Shown here piece by piece: positions 43,188 through 51,277 of a DNA stretch of 64,000 nt; the stretch's first letter is position 1, and the number at the start of each line of letters is the position of its first letter. The DNA comes from Spirosoma sp. SC4-14 (GTDB taxonomy: Bacteria > Bacteroidota > Bacteroidia > Cytophagales > Spirosomataceae). The stretch spans positions 7,495,001 through 7,559,000 of the forward strand of contig NZ_CP147518.1 in the NCBI RefSeq assembly GCF_037201965.1, in the 5' to 3' direction. Made by a program: the position numbers and the translations under genes. Under the pieces are notes generated by a model. The model was not told the DNA's origin. It searched no databases and saw only the letters and a list, made by a program, of their open reading frames with translations.

Positions 43188-43241
43188 TGTAGTATTCTTA
43201 ATTTGATTGTTATACGATTGTGAAAATTGAACGTCGGAAAA

Positions 43242-43775
43242 TTAAGCTGCTTCCTCGCGCTCCGACAGCGTTTTGAGGATACCGGCCAATTTGTTGCCAC
43301 CACCTTGCAATGCCGAAATGACATTTTTCGCAGGCGATTGCAGCAGACCGATGATTTCGCCAACCAACTCTTGTTTGCTCTTCAGTGCGATGAGCGTATC
43401 CAGTTGATCAGCACCAATAAACAGGCTGTAATCAATAGAGGCAGCCTTTAGTTGCAGCTTATCGTTCGTTTTGCGAAACTCTTTGATTAGCTGCGCCGGT
43501 GCCTTACCATTTTCAGGGTGAAACATCACCGCCGACTGGCCATGAAGCACCGTTTCGTTGAACGGCGTATAATCCGTATCCAGGGTTTCGAGTGCTTTTT
43601 TGATGAAGCTATTTTTCACCACTCTGTACTCGATCCCACGCTCAAAACACATCCGACGGAGATTGTTGGTTTCAGCAACCGTCATGCCATTGGCTTCCGT
43701 GATGTAGAAGAAGGGAATTGTCTGAAATTTATCAGTTAATTCCTCAATAATTGCTCCTTTTTCCTCCCGCTTCAT
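43242..43775 (-). CDS. rplJ: 50S ribosomal protein L10
   Basis: L10 anchors L7/L12 dimers to the 23S GTPase-associated region and often represses its own operon with them. The 177-residue protein has MKREEKGAIIEELTDKFQTI, FYITEANGMTVAETNNLRRM and the C-terminal helix that binds L12 (ALQGGGNKLAGILKTLSERE). The 54-base gap to rplL is small. It starts three bases after rplA. Confidence 0.96.
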   Translation of the reverse strand: MKREEKGAIIEELTDKFQTIPFFYITEANGMTVAETNNLRRMCFERGIEYRVVKNSFIKKALETLDTDYTPFNETVLHGQSAVMFHPENGKAPAQLIKEFRKTNDKLQLKAASIDYSLFIGADQLDTLIALKSKQELVGEIIGLLQSPAKNVISALQGGGNKLAGILKTLSEREEAA

Positions 43776-43778
43776 GGC

Positions 43779-44477
43779 TTAAATTCCGGTTACTGTGGTT
43801 TTATCAATACTTACTCCCGGACTCATTGTGCTCGACAGGTAGATTGTCTTCACATACGTTCCTTTGGCCGATGAAGGCTTCAGGCGTAGCAAAGTTGAAA
43901 TTACTTCCTGTGCATTTTCAGCCAGTTTATCTGGCGAAAACGATACTTTGCCAATGCTTGTGTGAATGATACCGGTTTTATCGACTTTAAAATCGATTTT
44001 ACCCGCTTTCACCTCACGAACGGCTTTACCAACTTCCGGGGTTACCGTACCCGACTTGGGGTTTGGCATCAGCCCACGTGGTCCGAGTATTTTACCCAGC
44101 CGACCAACTTTAGCCATTACGTTCGGCATCGTAATAATTACATCGATGTCCGTCCAGCCTTGTTCGATCTTCTGAATATATTCATCCAGACCTACGTAAT
44201 CAGCACCAGCCTCTTTCGCTTCGTTCTCTTTATCCGGCGTGCAAAGCACCAGAACGCGAACCGTTTTACCAGTACCGTGTGGCAACGTAGCTACACCACG
44301 CACCATTTGGTCGGCTTTACGCGGATCAACGCCTAACCGAACGTCAATATCCACAGAAGCATCAAACTTGGTATACGAAATCTCCTTCAGAATAGAAGCT
44401 GCTTGTTCCAGCGAATATTCTTTCGAAGCGTCATATTTTGATTGAGCCTCTTTTTGTTTTTTTGTTAACTTAGCCAT
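43779..44477 (-). CDS. rplA: 50S ribosomal protein L1
   Basis: L1 forms the mobile stalk that handles E-site tRNA and represses the L11 operon in many bacteria by binding the mRNA leader. The 232-residue sequence has SVDIDVRLGVDPRKADQMVR, LPHGTGKTVRVLVLCTPDKE and GPRGLMPNPKSGTVTPEVGK. Length is standard. A two-hairpin element upstream of rplK could be its mRNA target. Confidence 0.98.
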   Translation of the reverse strand: MAKLTKKQKEAQSKYDASKEYSLEQAASILKEISYTKFDASVDIDVRLGVDPRKADQMVRGVATLPHGTGKTVRVLVLCTPDKENEAKEAGADYVGLDEYIQKIEQGWTDIDVIITMPNVMAKVGRLGKILGPRGLMPNPKSGTVTPEVGKAVREVKAGKIDFKVDKTGIIHTSIGKVSFSPDKLAENAQEVISTLLRLKPSSAKGTYVKTIYLSSTMSPGVSIDKTTVTGI

Positions 44478-44500
44478 TTCTGTATTTGCCTGGGCAAGTC

Positions 44501-44947
44501 TTATTTGTTCTCAAATGGCGATGCGCCCGACACCGTAATACCCATGCTGCGAGCCGTACCGGCTACCTGCCGCATAGCTGCTTCTACCGTGAATGCATTC
44601 AAATCTGGCATTTTCGTTTCAGCGATAGTCCGAATTTGATCCCACGATACCGAACCGACTTTGTTGCGGTTTGGTTGAGCAGATCCACCTTTCAGTTTCG
44701 CTGCTTCCATCAGCAGAATTGGTGCCGGCGGAGTTTTGATGACGAAATCAAAGGATTTATCCTTATAGTACGTAATCAAAACCGGCAATACCATCCCCAT
44801 TTTATCCTGCGTCCGTCCGTTAAACTGCTTGCAGAATTCCATGATATTTAAACCTTTGGAACCAAGCGCAGGACCGATTGGAGGTGATGGGTTAGCTTGC
44901 CCGCCTTTGACTTGCAGCTTTACATAGCCACCTACTTCTTTTGCCAT
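44501..44947 (-). CDS. rplK: 50S ribosomal protein L11
   Basis: L11 binds the thiostrepton loop of 23S rRNA and is needed for RelA activation. The start is placed at 44947 (MAKEVGGYVKLQVKGGQANP), 148 residues; eight extra codons upstream are unlike the family. Marks are PSPPIGPALGSKGLNIMEFC (proline-rich hinge region) and IRTIAETKMPDLNAFTVEAA. It follows nusG across a 150-base spacer with hairpins. Confidence 0.97.
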   Translation of the reverse strand: MAKEVGGYVKLQVKGGQANPSPPIGPALGSKGLNIMEFCKQFNGRTQDKMGMVLPVLITYYKDKSFDFVIKTPPAPILLMEAAKLKGGSAQPNRNKVGSVSWDQIRTIAETKMPDLNAFTVEAAMRQVAGTARSMGITVSGASPFENK

Positions 44948-45020
44948 CGTATAAATTAATTTACGATTCACGATTTGGGGCCTCTGACTCGTTAGTCACA
45001 TAACAAATCAGCAACCTTAC

Positions 45021-45078
45021 ACCAGAAATCAACTGGTTTGGTCAGTAATCCTCAGAGGGAAGCATAGGACTCCTGACC
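45021..45078 (-). promoter_or_regulatory. Two-hairpin element upstream of rplK, candidate L1 target
   Basis: On the minus strand GGUCAG-g-AGUCCU pairs with AGGAUU-a-CUGACC (45078-45040), then ACCAG pairs with CUGGU (45037-45021). The place, between nusG and rplK, is where L1 binds the mRNA in E. coli. Sequence likeness to the known L1 site was not established. Confidence 0.35.
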
Positions 45079-45098
45079 ATCTGAAAACTAACGTAACA

Positions 45099-45659
45099 TT
45101 AGCTTTCCTTTTCTACTTGTGCGTAACTGAGTTCTACCGGAGTGCTCCGGCCAAATATTTTCACAACGACGTTCAGTTTCTTACGGTCGTCGAATACTTC
45201 TTCTACAGTGCCAATGAAGCCACCAAATGGGCCATCGACGACTTTAACGTTTTCGCCTTTCAGATAAGCAACGGTGGGTGCTGCTACTTCCTGAGCTTCT
45301 TCTTCAATTCGACCCAGCATCCGATTCACTTCCGACTGACGTAAGGGAACGGGTACTTTGGTGGTAGTTCCAACCTGCGAATTCCCTAAAAAGCCCAGTA
45401 CACCAGGCATATTCAGAATCAGGTCGAGGGCACGGTTATTACCCAGGTCAGCCGAAATCATGATATATCCTGGATAAAACGATTTCTCGCGAACTCGTTT
45501 CTTTCCGTTGCGCATTTCATATACTTTCTCAGAAGGTATAAGAACCTGCGGGATTACCTCATCCAATTTTTGCCGGATGATTTCGTTATCGAGATACGAT
45601 TTTATTTTCTTCTCCTGTCCCGATACCGCCCGAATAACGTACCATTGAATGCCGCTCAT
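45099..45659 (-). CDS. nusG: Transcription termination/antitermination factor NusG
   Basis: NusG is the processivity factor that joins RNA polymerase to Rho or to S10. The start is placed at 45659 (MSGIQWYVIRAVSGQEKKIK), 186 residues, since WYV follows the Met closely in the family. Two upstream Met codons (45692, 45671) lie in intergenic repeat-like GTCATT sequence. The N-terminal NGN domain has FYPGYIMISADL and NMPGVLGFLGNSQVG; the C-terminal KOW has VKVVDGPFGGFIGTVEEVFD. It follows secE by 94 bases. Confidence 0.95.
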   Translation of the reverse strand: MSGIQWYVIRAVSGQEKKIKSYLDNEIIRQKLDEVIPQVLIPSEKVYEMRNGKKRVREKSFYPGYIMISADLGNNRALDLILNMPGVLGFLGNSQVGTTTKVPVPLRQSEVNRMLGRIEEEAQEVAAPTVAYLKGENVKVVDGPFGGFIGTVEEVFDDRKKLNVVVKIFGRSTPVELSYAQVEKES

Positions 45660-45697
45660 AGTTTCTGTCATTGAGTGGTCATTAGAGGCCATTAATT

Positions 45698-45750
45698 GTC
45701 ATTTGTTAGTTTACTCTTTTGACAAATGACCTAATGACAACAAATGACTA
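45698..45750. repeat. GTCATTTGT inverted repeats between secE and nusG
   Basis: GTCATTTGT (45698-45706) and ACAAATGAC (45722-45730) are perfect 9-bp arms; a third copy CAAATGAC ends at 45748. Related GTCATT words run into the region just upstream of the nusG start. Confidence 0.55.
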
Positions 45751-45753
45751 ATT

Positions 45754-45945
45754 TTAGAATGACTGATAGAATGCGTTCAGTGCATTCTCAAATACTAAAT
45801 CAATTAACCCGACCAATAGCGCAAAAATCAGCGACGCAACCAGTACAAGTGTTGAGCTGGACTGCAAATCGCTGAATTTAGGCCAAGTCACGTTATGCTG
45901 AACTTCCTCCCAGGAGGCTTTCAGAAACGATACAAACTTGTCCAT
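45754..45945 (-). CDS. secE: Preprotein translocase subunit SecE
   Basis: SecE clamps SecY in the Sec translocon. The 63-residue protein is the short, single-span form: an amphipathic cytoplasmic helix (FLKASWEEVQHNVTWPKFSD, with the conserved EV..V.WP motif) and one membrane segment (about 31-52, TLVLVASLIFALLVGLIDLV). It lies between tRNA-Trp and nusG, its usual place. Confidence 0.96.
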   Translation of the reverse strand: MDKFVSFLKASWEEVQHNVTWPKFSDLQSSSTLVLVASLIFALLVGLIDLVFENALNAFYQSF

Positions 45946-45959
45946 TGTATGTAAGGGAT

Positions 45960-46033
45960 TGGCACGGGTGGAGAGATTCGAACTCCCATCAACGGTTTTG
46001 GAGACCGCTATTCTACCCTTGAACTACACCCGT
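45960..46033 (-). tRNA. tRNA-Trp (anticodon CCA)
   Basis: The minus strand folds as a cloverleaf with acceptor ACGGGTG/CACCCGT, anticodon loop CTCCAAA (CCA), and GTTCGAATC T-loop. The 3' CCA is encoded (45962-45960). It lies first in the secE-nusG-rpl-rpoBC transcription unit. Confidence 0.96.
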
Positions 46034-46072
46034 ATATGATTTCCGAAACGAGCGTGCCCCCGAAACGGACTG

Positions 46073-46101
46073 CAAAGGTACAAAATAATAATAAAAAACA
46101 A
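46073..46101 (-). promoter_or_regulatory. Promoter of tRNA-Trp-secE-nusG-rplKAJL-rpoBC
   Basis: TTG (46101-46099), 18 bases and TACCTTTG (46080-46073) on the minus strand. It overlaps the tuf terminator, so the two elements share sequence. Confidence 0.7.
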
Positions 46102-46132
46102 GTGCATCCCTTGAAAGAAATGCACTTGTTTT
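46093..46132 (-). terminator. Terminator after tuf
   Basis: Arms AAAACAAGTGCA and TGCACTTGTTTT are complementary over 12 bases around a 14-base loop and are followed by a U-rich tail on the minus strand. The promoter of the next operon begins inside it. Confidence 0.8.
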
Positions 46133-46142
46133 AAGCAATGTA

Positions 46143-47330
46143 TTAGTCGAGGATTTCCGTTACCTGACCAGCACCTACGGTACGGCCACCTTCGCGAATA
46201 GCGAAACGAAGACCTTTCTCCATAGCAATCTTGTTGATCAGCGTTACTTCAATCGTGATGTTATCACCAGGCATAACCATCTCAACGTTTGCAGGCAGAG
46301 CGATCTCACCCGTTACGTCGGTGGTACGGAAGTAGAACTGAGGACGGTACTTGTTAAAGAATGGTGTATGACGACCACCTTCTTCTTTCGACAGTACGTA
46401 AACTTCAGCTTTGAACTTCACGTGTGGTGTTACAGATCCTGGCTTGCAGATAACCATACCACGACGGATATCGGTTTTTTCAATACCACGGAGCAGCAAC
46501 CCTACGTTGTCACCGGCTTCGCCACGGTCCAGAATTTTCCGGAACATTTCAACACCCGTTACAACTGATTTCAGGTTTTCGGCACCCATACCCAGGATTT
46601 CAACAGGTTCGCCCGAGTTGATGATACCACGCTCGATACGACCGGTAGCAACTGTACCACGACCTGTGATCGAGAATACGTCCTCTACTGGCATCAGGAA
46701 CGGAAGATCCGTCTGACGAGGAGGTAGCGGAATCCAGGTATCAACAGCATCCATCAATTCTTCGATGGTTTTAACCCATTTAGCATCGCCGTTCAGACCA
46801 CCAAGAGCCGAACCTTGAATAACGGGAATATTGTCACCGTCGAAGTTGTAGAAGCTCAGCAGTTCGCGGATTTCCATTTCTACTAGTTCGAGCAGTTCTG
46901 GGTCATCCACCATGTCCACTTTATTCATGAACACAACGAGCTGAGGTACACCTACCTGACGAGCAAGCAGGATGTGCTCACGAGTCTGGGGCATCGGACC
47001 GTCTGTTGCAGCTACCACGAGGATAGCACCGTCCATTTGAGCAGCACCCGTTACCATGTTTTTTACATAGTCAGCGTGGCCCGGGCAGTCAACGTGCGCA
47101 TAGTGGCGAGCTGCCGTAGCATACTCAACGTGCGATGTATTGATGGTGATCCCACGCTCTTTTTCTTCTGGAGCGTTGTCAATTGAGGAGAAGTCCCGAA
47201 CTGCGGCCAGACCCTTTTCGGCCAGCACTTTCGTAATGGCAGCCGTCAGCGTCGTTTTACCGTGGTCAACGTGACCAATCGTACCGATGTTTACGTGCGG
47301 TTTCGAGCGGTCAAAATTCTCTTTTGCCAT
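46143..47330 (-). CDS. tuf: Translation elongation factor Tu
   Basis: EF-Tu delivers aminoacyl-tRNA to the ribosome. The 395-residue protein has G1 GHVDHGKT (about 19-26), the effector ERGITINTSHVEYATAARHY, G3 DCPGHADYV and G4 NKVDMVDD, then beta domains 2 and 3 ending GGRTVGAGQVTEILD. It lies between tRNA-Thr and tRNA-Trp as tufB does in E. coli; no second copy is in the window. A hairpin with U5 separates it from tRNA-Thr. Confidence 0.99.
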   Translation of the reverse strand: MAKENFDRSKPHVNIGTIGHVDHGKTTLTAAITKVLAEKGLAAVRDFSSIDNAPEEKERGITINTSHVEYATAARHYAHVDCPGHADYVKNMVTGAAQMDGAILVVAATDGPMPQTREHILLARQVGVPQLVVFMNKVDMVDDPELLELVEMEIRELLSFYNFDGDNIPVIQGSALGGLNGDAKWVKTIEELMDAVDTWIPLPPRQTDLPFLMPVEDVFSITGRGTVATGRIERGIINSGEPVEILGMGAENLKSVVTGVEMFRKILDRGEAGDNVGLLLRGIEKTDIRRGMVICKPGSVTPHVKFKAEVYVLSKEEGGRHTPFFNKYRPQFYFRTTDVTGEIALPANVEMVMPGDNITIEVTLINKIAMEKGLRFAIREGGRTVGAGQVTEILD

Positions 47331-47459
47331 GTTTTTAAAACGCTATTATGAACTGTTGTTTGTTTATTGGATGAACTCGCTGAACGTCAATTAAGCCAGA
47401 CGGAGTCCACCCTTTAGGCCTGACACCATTTTAGCTTAAAACCGCACGGGCAGCCCCGT

Positions 47460-47482
47460 AAAAAGATCTCACCTGAGATCTT
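47460..47482 (-). terminator. Terminator-like hairpin between tRNA-Thr and tuf
   Basis: AAGATCTC-AGGT-GAGATCTT followed by UUUUU on the minus strand. It lies directly at the 3' end of tRNA-Thr (47484) and could stop tRNA transcription or mark processing; read-through would reach tuf. Confidence 0.6.
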
Positions 47483-47483
47483 G

Positions 47484-47555
<72 letters not shown>

Positions 47556-47619
47556 AATTCAACAAATTGTCAGTTTTCAGTAAAAATTTACTTTAAACTA
47601 AAAATCTACAACCTAATGG

Positions 47620-47692
47620 AGCGGAAGACGGGTCTCGAACCCGCAACCTATAGCTTGGAAGGCTATCGCTCTACCAATTGAGCTACTTCCGC
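47620..47692 (-). tRNA. tRNA-Gly (anticodon TCC)
   Basis: Acceptor GCGGAAG/CTTCCGC, D-arm AGCTCAATTGGTAGAGC, anticodon loop CTTCCAA (TCC) and T-arm GCGGGTTCGAGACCCGT. CCA is not encoded. A repeat-bearing spacer separates it from tRNA-Tyr. Confidence 0.96.
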
Positions 47693-47696
47693 AAAA

Positions 47697-47797
47697 AAAG
47701 TTTTCAGCTAGCAAGTTTTTGGCTTATAGTTATCTACTATCTATTGAACTATAACCCTCAGGGATTAACCCGCAAAAACTTAAAAACTGAAAACTAC
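47697..47797. repeat. AGTTTTCAG inverted repeat between tRNA-Tyr and tRNA-Gly
   Basis: AGTTTTCAG (47699-47707) pairs with CTGAAAACT (47787-47795); inside, AAGTTTTTG pairs with CAAAAACTT and ATAGTT with AACTAT. The same words occur in spacers at 9510-9610 and 19255-19330. Confidence 0.6.
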
Positions 47798-47802
47798 TTT
47801 AG

Positions 47803-47885
47803 TGGGGAGTGGAGGATTCGAACCTCCGAAGGCGTACGCCAGCAGATTTACAGTCTGATCCATTTGGCCACTCTGGAAACTCCCC
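47803..47885 (-). tRNA. tRNA-Tyr (anticodon GTA)
   Basis: A class II tRNA with a long variable arm (GGCGTACGCC region). Acceptor GGGGAGT/ACTCCCC, anticodon loop CTGTAAA (GTA), T-arm GGAGGTTCGAATCCTCC. CCA is not encoded. It is the first gene of the tRNA-tuf unit. Confidence 0.96.
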
Positions 47886-47936
47886 AAAAATCACTCTTAA
47901 AGAACATTTTCCGCCCCCCTTTCGGGTTTGGAGTTG

Positions 47937-47966
47937 CAAAATTACACGGTTTTATCTTGTTGTCAA
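47937..47966 (-). promoter_or_regulatory. Promoter of tRNA-Tyr-Gly-Thr-tuf
   Basis: TTG (47966-47964), exactly 19 bases, then TAATTTTG (47944-47937) on the minus strand: the full Bacteroidota consensus. It stands about 50 bases upstream of tRNA-Tyr. Confidence 0.75.
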
Positions 47967-48048
47967 CAACTGACCCAAAAATAATTCGTGAAACTTTGCA
48001 CTTTCTCCCTCTATTGATCAAAAACAATAGAAAACCAGCTACCTTTTC

Positions 48049-49674
48049 TTACTGTTTTCCAACTTGCAGCTCGGACACAGCGTGTTCTGACCTTACGTGA
48101 TCCAGATTGAAGTGTAGGCCCCGGTTTTCGCGCCGGGCCATTGCCATTTTAATAACCAGATAGGCTACCTCAATCATATTTCGCAATTCGCAGATAGGTA
48201 CCGACACTTTCGATTGGCGATAGAGTTCTTCATGTTCCAGATAAATCAGTTCAAGTCGATCCATCGCTCGTTTTAATCGACGGTTCGAACGAACAATGCC
48301 CACATAGTTGGACATAATCGATTCCAGTTCTTTTTTCATCTCCGTAACCAGAACCAGTTCTTCGGGATGAGTGGTACCGGCATCGTTCCAGGCAGGAAGG
48401 TTGCTCGGTACAACTGCCTGATCGACCAGCTCAACAGTTTTCAGATATGCCCGATGCCCAAATACAACTGCTTCCAGAAGGGAGTTGGATGCCAGTCGAT
48501 TGGCACCGTGTAAGCCCGTACAGGAGCATTCGCCAACGGCATATAGAAACTGGATATTGGTTTGTCCCCACTCATTTACCCGAATTCCGCCACAGAGGTA
48601 ATGCTGAGCGGGTACTACCGGAATATAATCTTTCCGTAAATCGAGCCCTAGTCGGTCGCGGCAATAAGCAGTTATATTAGGAAAATGCTCAACAAATTTT
48701 TCGTAGTCGCAATGGGTTACATCCAGATAAACATAAGGGTCTCCTGCCTTTTTCATCTCGGAATCGATTGCGCGAGCGACAATGTCGCGGGGAGCCAGCG
48801 ATAGGCGCGCATCGTAGTTTTCCATAAAGGTTTCGCCCTTCCGTGTCCGTAACACGCCACCAAATCCTCTGACGGCTTCTGAAATCAGGAAGTTTGGCTT
48901 TTTGCCAGGTTCGTACAATGCAGTTGGGTGGAACTGAATAAACTCCATGTCTTTACCGATCCCTTTAGCCCGGTAAGCCATTGCAATGCCGTCGCCGGTG
49001 GCAATATTAGGATTAGTTGTATTTTGGTAAATATTACCAATTCCACCCGTAGCCAGTAAGGTCGTTTTAGCCAGGAACTGCTCTACGCTGCCATTTTGGG
49101 TATTCAGCACATAAGCACCAAAGCACTTATTGTCGGTATCGTATCGATGAACGGTTTCGCCGAGGTGGTGGCGGGTAATGAGTTCAACAGCATAATAATG
49201 CGTGAAAATCTCAATGGATTTTAATGAATGCGCCTTTTCTAGTAAAGCGCGTTCAATTTCGGCACCGGTAATGTCCTTAAAATGCAGAATGCGATAGTCA
49301 GAATGCCCGCCTTCTCTAGCCAGATCGTAGCCGTTTCCTCCATGTTCTTTGTCAAATCGAGTCCCGTAGTCGATCAGTTCACGGATACGGGCAGGGGCCT
49401 CCCGAACAACGATTTCGACAATGTGACGATCGCTCAGGAAATCGCCCGCAATCATGGTATCCTCAATATGTTTCTCGAAGGAATCTTCTTCCGACCAAAC
49501 GGCAGCTATACCACCCTGGGCATATTTCGTATTCGTTTCGTCGGCCTGAACTTTGGTAATAACGCCAATACGGACCTCCTGTTGACGCTCCTCGAAATAC
49601 ATGGCCAGCTTGGTGGCATAACTAAGGCCCGCAATGCCGGAGCCGATAACTAAAAAATCAAATTGATGGGGCAT
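48049..49674 (-). CDS. nadB: L-aspartate oxidase
   Basis: NadB oxidises L-aspartate to iminoaspartate with FAD, the first step of de novo NAD synthesis. The 541-residue protein starts with the dinucleotide fold FLVIGSGIAGLSYATKLAMY, has TKYAQGGIAAVWSEEDSFEK, EFIQFHPTALYEPG and VPAQHYLCGGIRVNEWGQTN, and ends with the helical C-terminal domain of the succinate dehydrogenase/fumarate reductase family. Its partner nadA lies upstream on the same strand, separated by 400 bases; nadC is not in the window. Confidence 0.97.
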   Translation of the reverse strand: MPHQFDFLVIGSGIAGLSYATKLAMYFEERQQEVRIGVITKVQADETNTKYAQGGIAAVWSEEDSFEKHIEDTMIAGDFLSDRHIVEIVVREAPARIRELIDYGTRFDKEHGGNGYDLAREGGHSDYRILHFKDITGAEIERALLEKAHSLKSIEIFTHYYAVELITRHHLGETVHRYDTDNKCFGAYVLNTQNGSVEQFLAKTTLLATGGIGNIYQNTTNPNIATGDGIAMAYRAKGIGKDMEFIQFHPTALYEPGKKPNFLISEAVRGFGGVLRTRKGETFMENYDARLSLAPRDIVARAIDSEMKKAGDPYVYLDVTHCDYEKFVEHFPNITAYCRDRLGLDLRKDYIPVVPAQHYLCGGIRVNEWGQTNIQFLYAVGECSCTGLHGANRLASNSLLEAVVFGHRAYLKTVELVDQAVVPSNLPAWNDAGTTHPEELVLVTEMKKELESIMSNYVGIVRSNRRLKRAMDRLELIYLEHEELYRQSKVSVPICELRNMIEVAYLVIKMAMARRENRGLHFNLDHVRSEHAVSELQVGKQ

Positions 49675-50075
49675 ATTACTTAGGTTGAGCAGGCCGAATT
49701 CTTAGTTGATCATTGCCTAGAACCGAAAAACTATTGATTAGGTAGCTACCAAATTGATTAATAACATCGATTATTCGTTGTGGTTTTTAAGGCTACCAAT
49801 CGGCAATAGCCAGATTAACAAAATACTACAATGCGGAGCCGGTGGACCAGTTCTCCAAATTTTTTGTCTTCGGTTAGTACAATTGCGTTTCGTTCGACCG
49901 CAATCTGCCGAACTTGTGTAGCTGAAATACTGTAAAAATTTCAGTAATGACTAAAACAGAAAAAACACATTCCCGCAATTGTTTAACTGTCGAAAGCTCG
50001 AAATTTTCGTCGGCTCAAACGAAAAATCGCCGGATCGGAAGAGATATACTCTTGCCAGTTCATGAATCCTATGAT
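49675..50075. other. Spacer between nadA and nadB with no recognised gene
   Basis: The 401 bases hold no convincing frame on either strand (one 87-codon frame at 49951-50214 overlaps the nadA end in another frame). A weak AT-rich hairpin CTGAAAT/ATTTCAG stands near 49921-49943. No -7 box match upstream of nadB was found. Confidence 0.5.
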
Positions 50076-51065
50076 TTACTTTGACAACTCCAGCATCCGC
50101 GCTACTGATTCGTAGGCTTTTAGCCGTACATCTTCGGGTACAATAATTTCCGGCTGTTCGTAGAGCATACAGTTGTATACTTTTTCGAGTGTATTCATTT
50201 TCATGTAGGGACACTCGGAGCAGGCACAGGTGTTATTTTGACTGGCGGGAGCCGGGATAATTTTTTTATGGGGTGCGGCCTGCCGCATTTTATGCAGAAT
50301 ACCAGCTTCTGTACCAACAATAAAGGTTTGCTCGGGGCTGTCGACTACGTATTTCAATAAAGCCGTGGTCGAACCAACGTAATCGGCCTGGCTCAAAATA
50401 TGTTCCTGGCATTCGGGGTGTGCAATAAAGCTAGCATCGGGATATTCCTGACGGAGTTTCTGTAGCTTTTCCAGCGATATATCGATATGTACAATACAGG
50501 CGCCATCCCAAAGCACCATATCGCGGCCCGTTTTTTTCGAGATATAGCGGCCTAAATTGGCATCGGGGGCAAAGATAATTTTCTGATCTTTAGGCAGACT
50601 TTCAACAATTTTCAGCGCATTGGACGATGTAACGATTATGTCGGACAGCGCCTTAATGTCGGCCGAGCAGTTAATATAGGACAGCACAATATGATCGGGA
50701 TATTGAGCCTTGAAAGCAGCAAACTTATCGGCGGGAGCCGAGTCGGCCAGCGAACAGCCTGCATTGAGATCGGGAATGACGACTTTCTTTTGGGGCGACA
50801 GAATTTTAGCTGTTTCGCCCATGAAATGTACACCACAAAACACAATCATTTCGGCCGGTGTAGCAGCCGCCTGCTGCGACAGGCCAAGGCTATCGCCAAT
50901 ATAATCGGCCAGATCCTGAATAGCACCATCTACGTAGTAATGGGCCAGAATAACCGCATTTTTTTCTTTTTTGAGCCGATTGATCTCGGCAACCAGATCT
51001 ATATTTTCGGCAACAGGTTTGTTAACATACCCTACGCGTTGAACTTCTTCCAGGAGTGCTTCCAT
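50076..51065 (-). CDS. nadA: Quinolinate synthase
   Basis: NadA condenses iminoaspartate with dihydroxyacetone phosphate to quinolinate using a [4Fe-4S] cluster. The 329-residue protein has three repeated Rossmann-like domains and the three cluster Cys can be placed at C77 (VFCGVHFMGETAKIL), C190 (LWDGACIVH) and, most likely, C285 (CSECPYMKMN). AHYYVDGAIQDLADYIGDSL is the substrate-binding start. It is transcribed toward nadB. Confidence 0.97.
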   Translation of the reverse strand: MEALLEEVQRVGYVNKPVAENIDLVAEINRLKKEKNAVILAHYYVDGAIQDLADYIGDSLGLSQQAAATPAEMIVFCGVHFMGETAKILSPQKKVVIPDLNAGCSLADSAPADKFAAFKAQYPDHIVLSYINCSADIKALSDIIVTSSNALKIVESLPKDQKIIFAPDANLGRYISKKTGRDMVLWDGACIVHIDISLEKLQKLRQEYPDASFIAHPECQEHILSQADYVGSTTALLKYVVDSPEQTFIVGTEAGILHKMRQAAPHKKIIPAPASQNNTCACSECPYMKMNTLEKVYNCMLYEQPEIIVPEDVRLKAYESVARMLELSK

Positions 51066-51249
51066 TGGTGGTATCAGGTGGTTTTACTACTAAACAATGA
51101 ATACCGGCAAAATGTCACAATTGCCAATACATGAATGAATACGACTTGCGCGGTGTTTAAATTATACGATCAATCGGTACGAAAGTCATGTCTGCGTGGG
51201 CGAATTTCTGTAAATCGATCCGGCTTTCAAACAACAGATGATATTTGGT

Positions 51250-51257
51250 TAGTTTTG
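51250..51257 (+). promoter_or_regulatory. Possible promoter of the PaaE-like reductase gene
   Basis: TAGTTTTG matches the -7 box; transcription would start near 51263, just before the ATG at 51278. No TTG is found at the usual distance. Confidence 0.4.
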
Positions 51258-51277
51258 AGAGCAAAGCTGTTCTGTTC

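Noticed and set aside
49951..50214. Minus-strand frame of 87 codons at the end of nadA
   Set aside because: About half overlaps conserved nadA codons in another frame and the rest shows no domain or start signal.
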